Source of the DNA: Puffinus mauretanicus
Taxonomy: Eukaryota > Chordata > Aves > Procellariiformes > Procellariidae
Length of the DNA: 64,000 bases
Direction: 5' to 3'
Assembly (NCBI GenBank): GCA_023333565.1
Contig: JAJKFH010003022.1
Span: 248,001-312,000 of the forward strand
This document shows positions 50,444-63,516 of this stretch, piece by piece (within the stretch, counting starts at the first letter, position 1; each line of letters starts with the position of its first letter). The translations under genes and the position numbers were made by a program. The notes below the pieces were generated by a model, which ran no database searches, was not told the DNA's origin, and saw only the letters and a list, made by a program, of their open reading frames with translations.

Positions 50444-53400
50444 ATGGAAGTCACTATCAAGAGGCACTTCCTGAGTTTTGCTGTTTTCCTGATGCACTGG
50501 GTGGTCCGCAAGGCGAGCTGTGAGAAAGGCAACACTTCCCCTCTGCACTTCACCCACTTCTTCTACAATGCCACCATCTATGAGAATTCAGCCCCCAAGA
50601 CCTACGTGGAGAGCTACGTCAAAATGGGTATTTACAAGACAGACCCCGAGTGGGACATCAGATACAGAATAGCCTCTGGAGACAACACCGGTCTCTTTAA
50701 AACAGAAGAGCACGTGATTGGAGATTTCTGCTTCTTGAGAATAAGAACCAGGAGCAGCAACACAGCACTTTTAAACCGGGAGGTCAAAGACAGTTATATA
50801 TTAATAATCAAGGCCACAGAGACCACCTTTGCCTACGAAGCCTGGGCCAAAGTCTTGATCCACATTCTGGACAGAAATGACTTGAAACCTCTTTTTTCAC
50901 CCCCCTCCTACAAAGTGTCCATCAGAGAAGACATTCCTCTGAAAACGGTGGTCAGCACCCTCAGTGCCACAGACGCTGACGCTGGCCAGAATGCTGAGTT
51001 CTATTATGCCCTCAACACCAAGTCTGACCTATTCACCATCCACCCCACCACAGGAGCAGTTATGACCACAGGTAGGCTGAACAGCACCCATCGAGGCAGG
51101 CACCATCTGCAAGTTTTGGCTGTGGACAGAATGAGAAAAATCATGGAGGGGAATGGCTTTGGGAACCTGGCTAGTCTCATGATCCAAGTGGAGCCATCTG
51201 CCAGGAAACCTCCTTCTATCTCCTCCGTGAAGGTGACACCACCTGACTCAGCCAAAGACTTTCTCTACGCAACTGTGTCTGTAGAAAGTAGTGACTCAGA
51301 AGCAGGGATAGATTCAGTTGACTTTGTGGATGGAGATCCAGGAAGACATTTCAAAGCCATCAAATCCTACTTTGGGAGCACCGAGTTCATGATTGTGTCA
51401 ACCAAAGAGGTCAACTGGCTACTTTACCCATTTGGTTTCAACCTCAGTCTGCAAGCCAAGGACAAGAGCAAGCCACCACTGTTCTCTCCTATTAGAGTTA
51501 TCCATATACCTCCCTCCAAGTATGTCTCTGCCAGATTTGAGAAAGAAGTGTACCGGGTCCAGCTCAGTGAATTTTCCCCAGCTGGAAGCCAAGTTGTTAT
51601 GGTGAAGATCACACCAGTCTTTCCAAATCTTAAATATATTTTGAGACCTACTCCTGACAGCACAAGCTTTAAAATCAATCCTCACACTGGACTGATAACT
51701 ACAGTCAGAGCAATGGACTTCCGTGAGCGGTCTCGTTTTGATCTTGAAGTTACAACCGTTAACAGTCACACATCCACAACTGTTGTCATAGACATCACTG
51801 ACTGCAACAATCATGCTCCAAGTTTTAGTCAGTCTTCATATCGCGGGGCCTTTGATGAAAATGTTCCTCCTGGTACCAGTGTCTTAACAGTGAGGGCTAC
51901 AGATGAAGATGAAGGAGACAATGGCTTTGTCACCTACACCATAGCCAACCAGAAATCGGTTCCCTTTGTCATTGACCCCTATTCTGGCATCATTTCCACC
52001 TCCAAGTCAATGGACTATGAGTTGATGCAGAGATGGTATCATCTGCGAGTGTGGGCATCAGATTGGGGCTCACCCTTCCGCCATGAAACAGAGGTGTACG
52101 TCTCCCTCATGCTGAGCAATGTCAATGACAATGCTCCTGTGTTTGAGAAGGCAAGCTGCAGTGGCACCATCCCACGGGACTTTCCTGTTGGGAACCCTGT
52201 GGCCACGGTCTCTGCAATCGACAGTGATGAGCTGCAGCATATCAAATATGAAATCAAGTCTGGCAATGAGCTACGGCATTTTGAACTGAATCCCATTTCT
52301 GGAGTAATATCCCTCAGAATATCTCTGCGAGATCTTCCTTCTGAACAGCCACTTTTCTACTCTTTGAAAATAACTGCAACAGATGGAGAGAACTACGCTT
52401 TGCCAACATCTGTAAATATCACTGTGGTCAGCCAAGGTCTCCCCGTCAAAATGCAGTGTGAGGAAACAGGAGTCTTGAAACAACTGACAGAATCTATCAT
52501 ACACTCCATTGAGTCTCAGTCTCAAGGCCATGGGCAGGATGATGAAACATCTCTGAACTTGCACCTTATAAACCATAATGCTCCAAAGTTTGATGACAGC
52601 TTTCCACGATCTATTGATATCATAGAGACTGTTCCCATCAACTCAACTATTGCTGACCTTTCAGCTATTGATCCTGATACTGGTTTTAATGGGAAATTGG
52701 TCTATGTGATCTCAGATGGAAATGATGACAGTTGCTTTACCATTGACCTGGAACTGGGTCTCCTTCAAGTCCTTTCTCCTCTAGATCATGAACGAACCAG
52801 CTTCTACATTCTCAACATTACTGTGTACGACCTTGGGACACCACAAAAATCATCTTGGAAACTCTTGGCCGTGAATGTGTTGGATACCAATGATAACACT
52901 CCTAAATTCCCACAAGGTGCCTATTGGGTGGTGATACCAGAACATGTAGCAACGGGGACAACAATAGCTCAACTGAAAGCAGAAGATGCTGATACAGATG
53001 ACAACGGAAGAATAAAATATTCTCTCCTAACCCCCACTGATAAGTTTGCCATTAACAGTGTCACTGGAGAAGTGACAGTTACAGGTGCCCTGGATAGAGA
53101 ATTGTGGCCTTGCTACGTGCTGAAAATAGAAGCTAGGGACCAGCCCAAAACAGGCTACCAGCTGTTCTCTGTTACGGATCTCATTGTGACTCTGGAGGAC
53201 GTAAATGATAACACCCCGCAATGCCTCCCAGCCCTCAACAGCGTGAAGGTCCCAGAGGACCTGCCCGTGGGAACCATTCTCCTGTTTCTGGAGGCTTTTG
53301 ACCCAGACGCTGGCTCTGGGGGTGAGGTGAGGTACAGCCTCATTAATGACGAGGAGATGATGTTTCACGTGGATAAGCTGACCGGGGCACTCCGGTTGGA

Positions 53401-53708
53401 GAAGGAGCTGGACTATGAGAAGAAGGACTCTTACAATCTAACTGTGCAGGTCAGTGACGGTGGGAAGCCCATCTCTCGCTCTTCCCTCTGCCACCTGGAA
53501 GTGAACATCCTTGATGTCAACGAGAACTTGCACCCACCACGCTTTGCCTCCTTTGTCTTCAAAGGCTGGGTGCAGGAGAACAGCCCTGAGGGCACATCAG
53601 TGATGATGGTCACAGCAAAAGATATCGATAAGGGGAAGGATGGAGAGGTTCAATATTTCCTCCGAGAGGGCACTGGCCTGTCCGTCTTCCGCATTGAAAA
53701 GGACACAG
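50444..53708 (+). CDS. FAT2: FAT2 first coding exon: signal peptide and cadherin repeats 1-10 (part)
   Basis: One uninterrupted exon (from 50423 including 21 untranslated bases) coding for residues 1-1088 plus one base of 1089; the donor GTAATG is at 53709. A very large first coding exon is typical of FAT-family genes. Approximate repeat starts, by residue: 34, 150, 255 (atypical), 365, 458, 564, 712, 819, 924 and 1031. Between repeats 6 and 7 (about 664-711) is a non-cadherin linker that includes [12 protein letters not shown] and a Ser/Gln/His-rich stretch. Most minus-strand ORFs here are shadows. Confidence 0.95.
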
Positions 53709-56700
53709 GTAATGACAGCTTAGTTTAATGGTGTACCTTAAAGGTTTAAACTACATACTGTGTTTGGCCTGGCTTTTTGACCCAATAGGACATTTCTATA
53801 TTCCATTTACAAAGTTCCATGCATTCAAATCTTTCTTGCTTGTGCAGGGATGTACAACATGCATCCCTGTATCTGGGGAGGAGCAAGCAGGGTTTGTCTC
53901 CTTAAAATAATGGAAAAACAATGTCTGTCCACCCACAAAACACTGAGGTCTTCCCTTTCACTTGTGTACCAAATTACCCTCAGCACAAGCAAGCCCTCAC
54001 CTTCCACACAATCTCACAGCCATACAAGGTTGGTGCCACAGTTTATATCTGCAGCAAAGACCAGGGAGCAGACTAGAGACACAGACTGGTCTGGCATTAA
54101 GGACAAAGTGGTTTGAGTCCTTAAATCCCTCACAAGCACTTTCTGTCATTCTTCTAGGCACCATCCGGACCATAGGACCACTCGACCGAGAAGGAATGTC
54201 TCACTACTGGTTGACAGTGCTAGCTCTTGACCTGGGAACAATTCCTCTGTCTTCTGTGACTGAAATTTATATTGAAGTCACCGATACCAATGACAACCCA
54301 CCTCAGATGTCCAGACCTGTCTTCTATGCCTCTGTGATGGAGAATTCCCCACCAAACACATCTGTCCTTCAGCTTGATGCCTTAGATCCAGACTCTAGCT
54401 CAGAGGGAAAACTGACTTTTCATATCCTAACTGGAAATCCTCAAGGATTCTTCACCATTAACCTCATTACAGGTAAGACTGACCCAACTCAGCATCTGTT
54501 TTTGAGGCTTCCAAGTGCCCAGAGGATGTTACATATTCAATATAAACAGCCCACACAGCTGCCTTTGTCACACCTTCCTTCTGCAGCAAAAGTCCCAGTC
54601 TCCAAATGCACTGTGTGGGAAGCCCAAGGATTGAAACCCTCAACCTGAGGGCTGCTATTTGCATCCAGATGGCTCTTAGAATGACACAAATGTGTTACTT
54701 CCAAAGCCCTAAGCAGAACCAAGCAGTTCCTTTTAATCTTCCCCCTTATAAACAACTGCCCTGTTGCACAGCCTGAGCCAGGAAACACCCTTCTGGAGGT
54801 GACTATCTGTTCCTGAGACAGACCAAGGCAGGATTAATAAAAATGAATCCCACTGCATTTAAAGGCTCCACCCGTTCTCCGGCACTATTAATGTAGTAAG
54901 TGTAGTAAGCCTCTTCTGCCATCTTCCTGGACTGTATCTTTCATCTGAGGATTAATTATGAGATCTTTCAGAGCCATCAAAAACCCGCTGATGTTTTCTG
55001 TAAACAGCTTCCTCAAACTATCCCAGCAGAGCTGACATTGGGCCAGTCTGGCAAGGAAAGCTGTGCCGAGCCCTTCACTCCATCAGCTCCTGGGAGAAGA
55101 GGGAAGGGAGCGCACAGAGCATGAGTATGGGAGAGGATTAATGGCATGACTTTGATCTCCTGCAGATGATAAAAACAGTTCACCTACTGCAGCGGGATAG
55201 AAGCCTTCTCTCAGATGAGAAAGGAGCTGAATGTATTGAAAAAGGCTAGTGCAGCTCTCAATTAGGTGTTACCTATGGTGTAATGCCTATCTGGCAGTCC
55301 TCTACAGCTGGCTAGGAGAGGGGTGTTTGAAATTGTTTTGCTGAAACACTGAAATCCTTCTGGTCGCAAGAGGTTCGTAGGGTGTCTCGGCGCCATGTAG
55401 ATGCGCTTGGAGATGTCAGCTAACACTGACCACTGCTACCCCCAGTTGTAGCTACCTCCCCTCTCAGGAGCTTTTTAGCCAGATCAGGGCATTGCTCTGC
55501 ATCCAACTTTCCCACATAGCCCAAATGACTATGCACAGCTCAGCCCCATGGACAGCTTGCACAAATGCTGGTCTCCATGGAGAGGTGCCTTCAGAGGCCC
55601 TGTTTTAGAAGACCACTGCCTTTTCGATGGGATGTGGGTCAGAAACGGCTATCAGGACCCCAGGTTAGCTCCCTTCATCTGCTCAGCTCCAGCTTGCACC
55701 CATGCAATTTCCCTGCAGGAAATTCAGCCTTCTGCATGCTGCAGGCAAAACTTTCACCCCAGTGTGAGTGCAGCCCTACAAAGCCATGCTCCAAGGCTGC
55801 TGGGTTTTATGCTAAAACAAGCGACACTGGCAAAATCTGAACATTTGCTAATGAGACACCTCACCTCTAAGCCTACCCTTTAATTCCCATCTTAGACAAA
55901 AAAAGCTCTCTCGGCTATGAGTCATCTCCTATCCATCTCTGTCTACAGTCGGGTAATTTGCATGTGAAGAGTGATAAGTTTGTCAGTCCTGTAAGAAACT
56001 CATGAGCTGATCTTATCTCTTGGACAGTTGCTGGAGGTCCCTTCTTTAAACCCTGCGCTTAGAGGTTGTTTAAGGACCTGCTTCCAAGCCTGATGAGGAT
56101 TCAGTTATCTCTTGTTTTACTTGTATGTTACCCAAAAGAACAAATAATTACCTGCAAACATTGGCGTAAACTGAGCAGTTTATATCCTCGTGCTTACAGT
56201 ATCTAAAGAGAAGTCATCTGCTACTACTGCCAGAAGGAATATCACAGCTTGTCTAAATTTCAGGGCTGTAGGCAGCTTATTGGAAACCCTGTGACATTTT
56301 CATTTTGCAGATGAGGACATGATAGTTGCTCCGTTAAGTAGAATAAAAATATAATCTTTGGTCTCAGCCCGGTAGTGCAGCATTGGAAGATGAACTGCTG
56401 GTCTTTCAGTTCGCGGTCATTCACATCAGTGCAGGGTTGTATTCAAAAAAAGGGTTATCCCAGTGCAAATCAAGTGATTTGCATTTGAACAGGAGAAAAG
56501 AGAAAGCACTGCAAGTATCTGAGCACTACAGTGCTACTAGACAACTGAGGCTTATTCTGGATTTTTAGTTAGGACATGTCCTTTGTTTTTCAAATGCAAT
56601 AAATGCATCTCTTCTTTCACTACCTAGAGGAAATGATCACAGAAAGACCCAGAAATATTTCAGCTCTTGAAATGCCAGAGATCTATATGATTCAGATTGC

Positions 56701-59700
56701 CAATACTCCTTCCGTGGTCAATCCCAAATCCTATGACAGTAAAAGATTTTGAGTAGGCAGAGCTGCTTATCTGTGATGAAGCTGAATCTCTGTCACATTA
56801 TTCAGTGATAAAAATTGAAGTCTCAAGAGGAAACCACAAAGGTTGCTGCTCTCAGTCACACGATTTGAGCAAAGGACACGGTAATCTGTATGTGTCAGGA
56901 GTTCCTCCAGCACTCAGATGAGAAGGGAGGTTCCTACATGTGGAGAAGACCGTGATAGAGACCTCTTCTCTTCTATCCCACACTGTCATCAAAGAATAAA
57001 TAAGTCACATTGACACTGAAATAAGCCAGAGCATGAGAGGGCCAGAGGACAGTCTGGGTCTCTCCCAGGCAAGGCGCTCCCGGTAGGAGCCCCTTGGCAG
57101 AAGCAGAAGAGGAAGAAGCTTGTTCTCATCCTGTGCACTAAGGTCCTGATTTACTGTTACAAGACATATCTACACCCAAAATAACCCTGCAGAATAGCGC
57201 TAAATAATTATTCAGGGCACAGTGCCACACTATTGCAAGTAACCTATTTCTGGTCCTGGAGCCAGCTTGTTCTGCATTTGATCCAGTATCTCAACACAGG
57301 GGTGGGTTGGCCAGTGGAGACATGCCCAGCAAGGCCCCTTGACTTTTCCTCCTGAGGCCTTGCAAGGGGACAGGAATGGCCATGGTAACTGTCCCTCAGC
57401 AGGGCTTGGCTCCTCCAGCGTCCCTGAACTACCACAGAAGGGCTCTAAGCTCTTCCAGCTCTCAGTTCCCTAAAGAGGGTGGAGAAAAAAAAGAGAGAAA
57501 ATAAATGAAAGGCTAATGAGAAGAGGGAATAAAACTGCGCAGTGAGATGAAAGCTTTCTGCCATCGGCGATGGAATCTCTCCAGCCCAGTCTGGCAGCTG
57601 GTGCAGAGCAGTGTTTGTGGGAGACAGAGAGATAGATAGATACATGGAGAGATGGGCAGATAGTAGGGGTATTCTTTTGCTGGAAAGGTTTTCAGCTTGT
57701 TTTGTGCAAGGTTTGCAGTCCCTGGTGTGAAGGGGGTTCCAGTCCAGACGGGACCAGGAGGAGTTGGGAGATTGTGGCAGGAAGAGTCAGGATGAAGCCA
57801 CTCATCCTGCTGAAAGGCTGTTTGGAGAATCCTTTTACCTTGGACTATTCATCTCCAGCTCTTATCTAGCGCTTGTTCTTCTGATCCTTCTCCTGCTGTA
57901 TCAGTGTCCACGGGCTTCCCCAGGATGCCTGTGGTTCCCAGCATTTCTCTGCATGGAAGGACATCCAAACAAGCTCTTTAAATCTGAGGGAGGCTGCACT
58001 GCTGCTCCCCGAGCCAACATACCACAGGCTCCAGCTGAGCATGGAGTAGTACAAAGCAGGGTCAGAACAGGAGGGGAAGTGGTGGGAGGAGAAGAAGAGA
58101 GAAGGTGAAATGGAAGCAACAGTGAGACAACAGAAAGAAGATTTCAAGAGAACAACCTCTTCCCTTCTCCGGCTTTTGTGAAAGCCCCAATGCCTGCAAA
58201 CCTGATTCTGGCTATTTTAACTATCTTAGATTTTCTTTCCCACAGCAAGGGCAGGGGGCCAGCAACCTCCACCCCAGCCCTGCTCTTGCCAGCAGAAGTT
58301 ATTATTATTTTTTGTTCCCTGACAACAATGCACTGTTAATTCTGCTGCTCCTGTTCCAACACGACCAGCTTTCCTCTCTCCCCTTTCCAGGCAGCAAGCA
58401 GGAGAATTACAGACAATCCTTTCCCATTGCTGTGTGTAGATAGGCTGCAAGAGCAGAGCTTGTGCCTGTCTGTATGCAAGCAGCAGAAGGCATAATTTCT
58501 GGGCCTTCAGGTGAATGCAGAGCTTGGCTGATTGGCCAAGCACAATTAGGACCTTTGACAGTTTTCTTCAGTCTCCATAGGACTCAACAGAAACCTTCAG
58601 GGCCACATACAAGAACACAAATAAAGGACACCCACTCAATTGCCAGTCCCGTGGGACGGGCTAGCTGGTGTTTTCCAGAGGGGCAGGGACTGCACTGGTA
58701 ACTTGCACACGTGCACATGCACACACAAAACACTCTCATTAAAAACTAAACGTGCACTTCCCAGGTCCCTGTAAGGGGCAGCAGAAAGAACCAAGGAACT
58801 GTTTCCCCAGGCCACGAAAGCTGACGGCAGTTCCCCTTTAATAACAGTTTCCACTTCCATTTTAGCCCTCTGGCTTCACAGGGTGTATAACCAAGTAGCA
58901 ACAAATAAAAATATGCATTAATTCCAGCTGGCTTCTCTTGAGCACCACGTCTGATCCCCGTCTCCCTGTCTCTGGGTGCTCAGCTGCCGTGTGAACACTG
59001 CTGGCAGTTTGTGCATCTTGGCAGCCGCACAGCACCACGGCTCTGTACGAGAATTAGAGTGATTAACCGTTAACCACGAGAGCTTTCTGATCTCAAAACA
59101 GAGTGGTAACTGGCTCTGGAGAGGGGAACTGGGAGCCACGATTGGGCACAGGTTAAAGGACAGAGGGAGTTTGCCTGGGGTCAGGAATAGAAGCCAACCC
59201 TTTGACTTGTGGCTCAACAGATATGAAGCTAAACCCAAAAATGCCATCTGGTAAGACTCCCAGCTGGGATACGGTACAGGTCTGTGACAGAGAGTAGGGT
59301 CAGCTCTTACCCCCCAGGAGATCCGAGGATCTTCAGTGGTACAGACATTCAAGATAGTCATTAAGTTCCAGTTCATCTGCCTTCACTACAGACCCTCTTC
59401 TCCAGCTCTAGAAAGCTCAGCTACGATCCTGTTTTCTTTCATTTTTATCATTAGGTCATGAAAGAATTTCAGGGTGTGGTCAGGCAAATCCAAATAATCA
59501 CTTCAGAGTGGTTTAAGTTACCTTCAATCAGCTGGCATGCAGTAACCAAGTGCAAACAAGGTATTAGTCTGTTGCAACTGAATTTTGCAATCCGATAAAC
59601 TAGAAATATCCCCAGTGTGCACACAGGGATTGGGTGGCTCCATTTTCAATATCTAGCTATGTGTCCCATGGGCTTGTTAGGCCAAAATTATGAACCATTC

Positions 59701-62700
59701 CCCGACGTAGCTGGAGTTTTAGGCTTTGCTCCCCTGTCCTAGCCAACCTATTGGCAACGTGGACAGGAGCACCAGTGAACGGCTGCTGCAATTCCTTCTT
59801 TAGGCCCCCATTAAGAGAGCATTTCCATGCATATCAAGAGTTTTGCTGCTATTGCAGCCCTACAGCCTGCCACGAGCCTGGGAGACGTTCAAAAGCTCCT
59901 CAGCCAGTGTGCTCTCAGGCCACTGCTGGGTCCTCTTCACCTGCCGAAATGTCAAAAGGAAGATTAGGGAGAAAAAAAAAAATCCGTGACATACATGCAA
60001 ACAGAGTCTTTCAAATCATCTTGTCATAACACATTAAGGAGTGTTGATTTATGATTGTAAAGGCATCAAGTAAATGTTTAGTGCAGCAGCTGGTGCCAAA
60101 TACGAATAATCCCAGAGAACAAATGGAAACGGTTAACAATAGTCTTGTTCCAAGCAGCTGCTCCTTGCTCCCTCCTTCAGCTGCCCGGTGTCTCCTGCAG
60201 CCATTTGAAATTTTCTCCTGCCTGTCATGCTCAGGCAGCAATACACCAAAGTATGATACAACTGAAAACAATACTATTAATTAAAACTTTTTGGCTTTAG
60301 ACCAGAAATGAGAGTTGAGATGGGTTCACGCAACTCTGATTTACAAGTCTTTCAGGATGCACAAGTGCACGTGCTCACACCACTGCCTCCCATGCAAAGC
60401 ACTTCCCAGAGTAACATGAGCCTGTATCCCTGCTTGCGGTGGTCAGGAAAATTCACCCTGCCTTTCGTTTGTGCGAGGAAGCAGGACTTCTCTTTGTGAG
60501 AAATAAACACCATGGTAACAGTGACTGCTGGGAGCAGGAGATGCGGGGAACGGACAAAAACACTCACAGGTGTCAGACTTGATAACTGTCAGAAAATCAT
60601 GCATTATATATATATTTCATCATCTGTAAAGCAGTTGTGAAAATGGTCTAGAGCTGCTTTTCCCCCAAGGTGAAGAGTCAAGGCACTTGATAAGGACTAT
60701 TATCACACCAGACGTAGAAACACAAGCCTCAACTCCATCCTTTCCACACTTGCATCTACTCAGCTTAGTCATTGACAGGCCAAAAAGAGGCAAGTATAAT
60801 GATTTTGTTTAAACTCTAGTTTATTATAGTCACAATTCCTCCCTCCTGCATCCAACCTATTCCCTGTGGTTAAACTAGTGTGTATTTTTTAGAGATGCCT
60901 CAAATCTTGCAATTGTTAGAGCATTCATCCTGTCTCTCAGCAAGACTTAAATAATATACTAACATTATTATCGACTGTGTACCTTATTTTTAGCCTGAAT
61001 GCATTTGTTCTAGCCGTAGAATAGAGGGTATTTCCCAAGACAGAAGACAAACTTTTGTCAAAACACTATAAATTACAAAGAGCAAGGTTCAGCACAGGGA
61101 AAATAGAAGTCAAGACTTCTTAAGAGGCTAAACTTGTGCCAGCACATGCAGAATGCTTCTTACTTAGAGGCATAAGAAAAGTTTTGTTTTCACGGTCCTG
61201 CAGCCTTTCTCACCAAATGCCTTGACAACTCTCAACTGATGTAGGCATCTGGCAGGTGTCCCCCCTCCTCTGTGGTCTCTGTAATCAGAGGAGCGAGAGC
61301 AGCATGGGATTCACACTGGAAGTGGACAACCTGTCCTCTGAAACAGGACGGGCGGACAGGCTGATGGGGGGCATGTGGGGATTTGATCAGCCCTGGCTTT
61401 CCTCGGACGCTGAGTCTTGGAGCTCAAAGGGTTTCTTTCTTGGCAGGTCTGATTTCTACAACTTCACGGCAGCTGGATCGAGAATACAAGGCTGAACATA
61501 TCCTAGAGGTGGGTAATGATGATTGTAATTAGCTTTATTTACCTACAAGTGTATTAAGTCCTCAAAGAGCTTTCGTTGCAAGTTGGAGCACAGAGAAAGA
61601 ATCTCATCCCATCAGCTCCCAACTGCTGGGAAACTTAATTAAATGGTGTGTGTTGCCCTAAGAGACAGCTGCAGCAGTACTGCGGGGTTTATTATTTCCT
61701 TACTGAAGACTGGAGCAAAAGGCCTGTTCTGGAAGCTGTGGGAATGCAGGAAGAGGACTGGAATTGTCCTCTAGCAGGATGGATAATAAGTTATGGGGGA
61801 AAGAGCAAGCCAGAGAAATCCATCCTTATTTATCTCATTGTATCAGACACTGCTGTGTAGCTTTGTGTTACTGGCCCCTATCCCTAGCTGCTCCGAGCTA
61901 TGCCTATTTACATTAGAGGGATCTTGAGGTGTTTCAGTCTATCGGGGTGACTGAGGATAATACATTTCTCTCTGCCATGCAACATGCTGGGAGCGTGCAC
62001 CGGCACAGCCAAGTGAGGATAACTTGCCAAGCCATTGCAATACAAACGTTTTCAGTTGTGTGACCCCTAATGACCAATCTGACCCGCTGCCAGGAGCAAC
62101 TGCAAGCAGGAGCCCTGCAGACGTGTTTCCCTGTGCACGCACAAGCCTTGCACTGTGCCAGCTACGGCCACCAGGTTTTACCCTGCAGAGAGGAGCAATG
62201 CCTCTGAATATGTTGAGATATAAATGCAGATCCACACAAAAACCCTAGTTTAGTCATTGCCCCTCAGGATGAAGGCGGGCTGCTCATGTCCTAGGTCACG
62301 ACAAAGAGCTCTGTCACCTACTCCCTTTGCTTGCTGGCAGGTGGCCGTTTCCGACAACGGAGAGCCAGCCCTGAAGTCCACCAGCAGAGTCGTGATACAA
62401 GTCCTGGATGCCAACGACAGTCCTCCCAGTTTCCCCCACAAGCTCTTCATGGTGCAGCTCCCCGAGAGAGACGCTTCAGAGACGCCGCTGCCAGTCTACA
62501 GGCTGATCGCTTCGGACCGTGACCAGGGCCAGAACAGCCAGATCACCTACACCATCGAGGAAGAGGAGGAAGGGATATTCACCATCAACCCCACAACTGG
62601 CATGGTGTTCTCCAGGAAAGCTTTTCCTGCCTCTGAATACAACATACTCACGGTGAGAGGAGAGGGAAACAGAGAGCGCCAATGGGAAGAGATGGGTGGA

Positions 62701-63516
62701 GAGGGAAAGAGAGGAAAGACTGCAGAAACAGCGAAAAGAAGGAAAGATGGAGAAAATGCAGCAGTGGGAGGAGAGCTTGAATGAGACAGACTTGGGTAAC
62801 AGGGAGAGAAACTGGGAGGCAATGATGGGAAATGCAGAGGGTAAGAGGCTATTAAAAAAAGGAGGATAAATTTAAAATTAACTGTCCAATCCACTCTCAG
62901 AGATGAACACAGTGATCCACGATCCCATATGGATGTGGACCCGAACATGAACAGCCTTTGGGTTTCAGCGGTGCCTCCATTTGGCAGTCTGATCAGACCA
63001 TGGGGCTTGGATATAGGTTTAAAGCTCTCCCACCACACACTGTGGGTCCTTGCAACAAGGCTTGTGATCCAGGTCTCTGCTGTGGATTGAGCTGGGCAGA
63101 TTTGCTTGATGGTCAGGAGGAATTCGGGTTGCACGGCTCTACCTTGGAAGCAGCCAGAGCATGGGCCACTGGGTCAAGATTTGTTTTGTGGGATTTTGGG
63201 CACACTTGGACCTGAAACTCCTGGTGGGTGGGAGAAGCAGCTTCCCATGGGGCTCTCATGGGCTAAGCCAGCCTTCTCCCTGACTGCATGTGCATTTCCC
63301 GGCAGGTCAAGGCAACAGATGGCGGCAGCCCACCACTTTCCTCCCACGTGCGGCTTCACATCAGCTGGGTTGCCCGGCCCGGCCCTTCCTCGGAGCCACT
63401 AGCTTTCGATGAACCCCATTTTAACTTTGCCGTGATGGAAACAGATCCCGTAAACCATATGGTGGGAGTGATCAGCATTGAAATGGGCCCCAGCCAAGTG
63501 TGGTTTAATATCACAG
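50444..63516 (+). CDS. FAT2: FAT2 atypical cadherin, 5' part of coding region (runs off window)
   Basis: Giant single-pass adhesion protein of the FAT family, a cell-surface cadherin linked in mammals to epithelial migration and cerebellar granule cells. Coding segments: 50444-53708, 54158-54472, 61447-61508, 62341-62652, 63306-63516. All junctions are GT-AG and the phases fit (1, 1, 0, 0, then phase 1 at the last donor), giving 1388 codons plus one base, about a third of the roughly 4350-residue family length. The N-terminus has a hydrophobic signal ([12 protein letters not shown], about residues 8-19). Cadherin repeats follow, with linker motifs of the DxNDNxP type ([44 protein letters not shown]). 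About twelve repeats are present and a thirteenth begins. FAT2 rather than FAT1 or FAT3 is supported by position next to SPARC and by overall resemblance. The start is the first ATG after the acceptor at 50422, in an ACACCATGG context. The frame is intact. Confidence 0.94.
53709..54157 (+). other. FAT2: FAT2 intron
   Basis: 449 bases, GTAATG donor and TTCTTCTAG acceptor, phase 1. No other feature was seen. Confidence 0.9.
54158..54472 (+). CDS. FAT2: FAT2 coding exon: rest of cadherin repeat 10 and start of repeat 11
   Basis: 315 bases, residues 1089-1193, phase 1 at both ends. It completes repeat 10 up to DTNDNPPQM (about 1136) and opens repeat 11 ([19 protein letters not shown]). It ends inside the FTINLITG strand motif at a GTAAGA donor. 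Confidence 0.95.
54473..61446 (+). other. FAT2: Large FAT2 intron (about 7 kb)
   Basis: 6974 bases between exons whose protein joins without a gap (FTINLITG then [14 protein letters not shown]), so no coding exon is missing. Sequence is ordinary and AT-richer than the SPARC side, with a short GATA microsatellite near 57630 and an AT-rich stretch around 60.6-61.1 kb. No nested gene was recognised. Confidence 0.85.
61447..61508 (+). CDS. FAT2: FAT2 short coding exon in cadherin repeat 11
   Basis: A 62-base exon, residues 1194-1214, entered in phase 1 and left in phase 0. It encodes the [12 protein letters not shown] strand of repeat 11. The acceptor is CTTGGCAG and the donor GTGGGT. It is too short to show as a clear ORF and was identified by junction fit and the conserved LDRE motif. 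Confidence 0.92.
61509..62340 (+). other. FAT2: FAT2 intron
   Basis: 832 bases, GTGGGT donor and TTGCTGGCAG acceptor, phase 0. Nothing notable inside. Confidence 0.9.
62341..62652 (+). CDS. FAT2: FAT2 coding exon: end of cadherin repeat 11 and most of repeat 12
   Basis: 312 bases, residues 1215-1318, phase 0 at both ends. It begins [13 protein letters not shown], includes the linker DANDSPPSF and calcium-binding [12 protein letters not shown], and has an acidic run (EEEEEG) before IFTINPTTG. The acceptor is GGCAG and the donor GTGAGA. Confidence 0.95.
62653..63305 (+). other. FAT2: FAT2 intron with purine-rich 5' end
   Basis: 653 bases, phase 0. The first roughly 150 bases after the donor are strongly A/G-rich, which lets the reading frame run on to 62784 without a stop; this is not coding. 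The acceptor is TTTCCCGGCAG. Confidence 0.88.
63306..63516 (+). CDS. FAT2: FAT2 coding exon: end of repeat 12 and start of repeat 13
   Basis: 211 bases, residues 1319-1388 plus one base. It begins [13 protein letters not shown]. The usual DxNDN calcium linker is replaced by a Pro/Ser-rich join leading to [15 protein letters not shown], a non-canonical linker also found at this place in FAT1. The donor GTGAGA is at 63517. The next exon is outside the window. Confidence 0.93.

Noticed and set aside
53728..54116. ORFs just after the first large FAT2 exon
   Set aside because: They lie in the intron between a good donor at 53709 and an acceptor at 54157; the protein joins cleanly without them.
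54473..61446. Missing FAT2 exons in the 7-kb intron
   Set aside because: The phase and the cadherin strand pattern continue across the junction, so none is needed.
62653..62784. Extension of the FAT2 exon past 62652
   Set aside because: The frame stays open only because of purine-rich intron sequence; a GTGAGA donor and the next exon restore the cadherin sequence.
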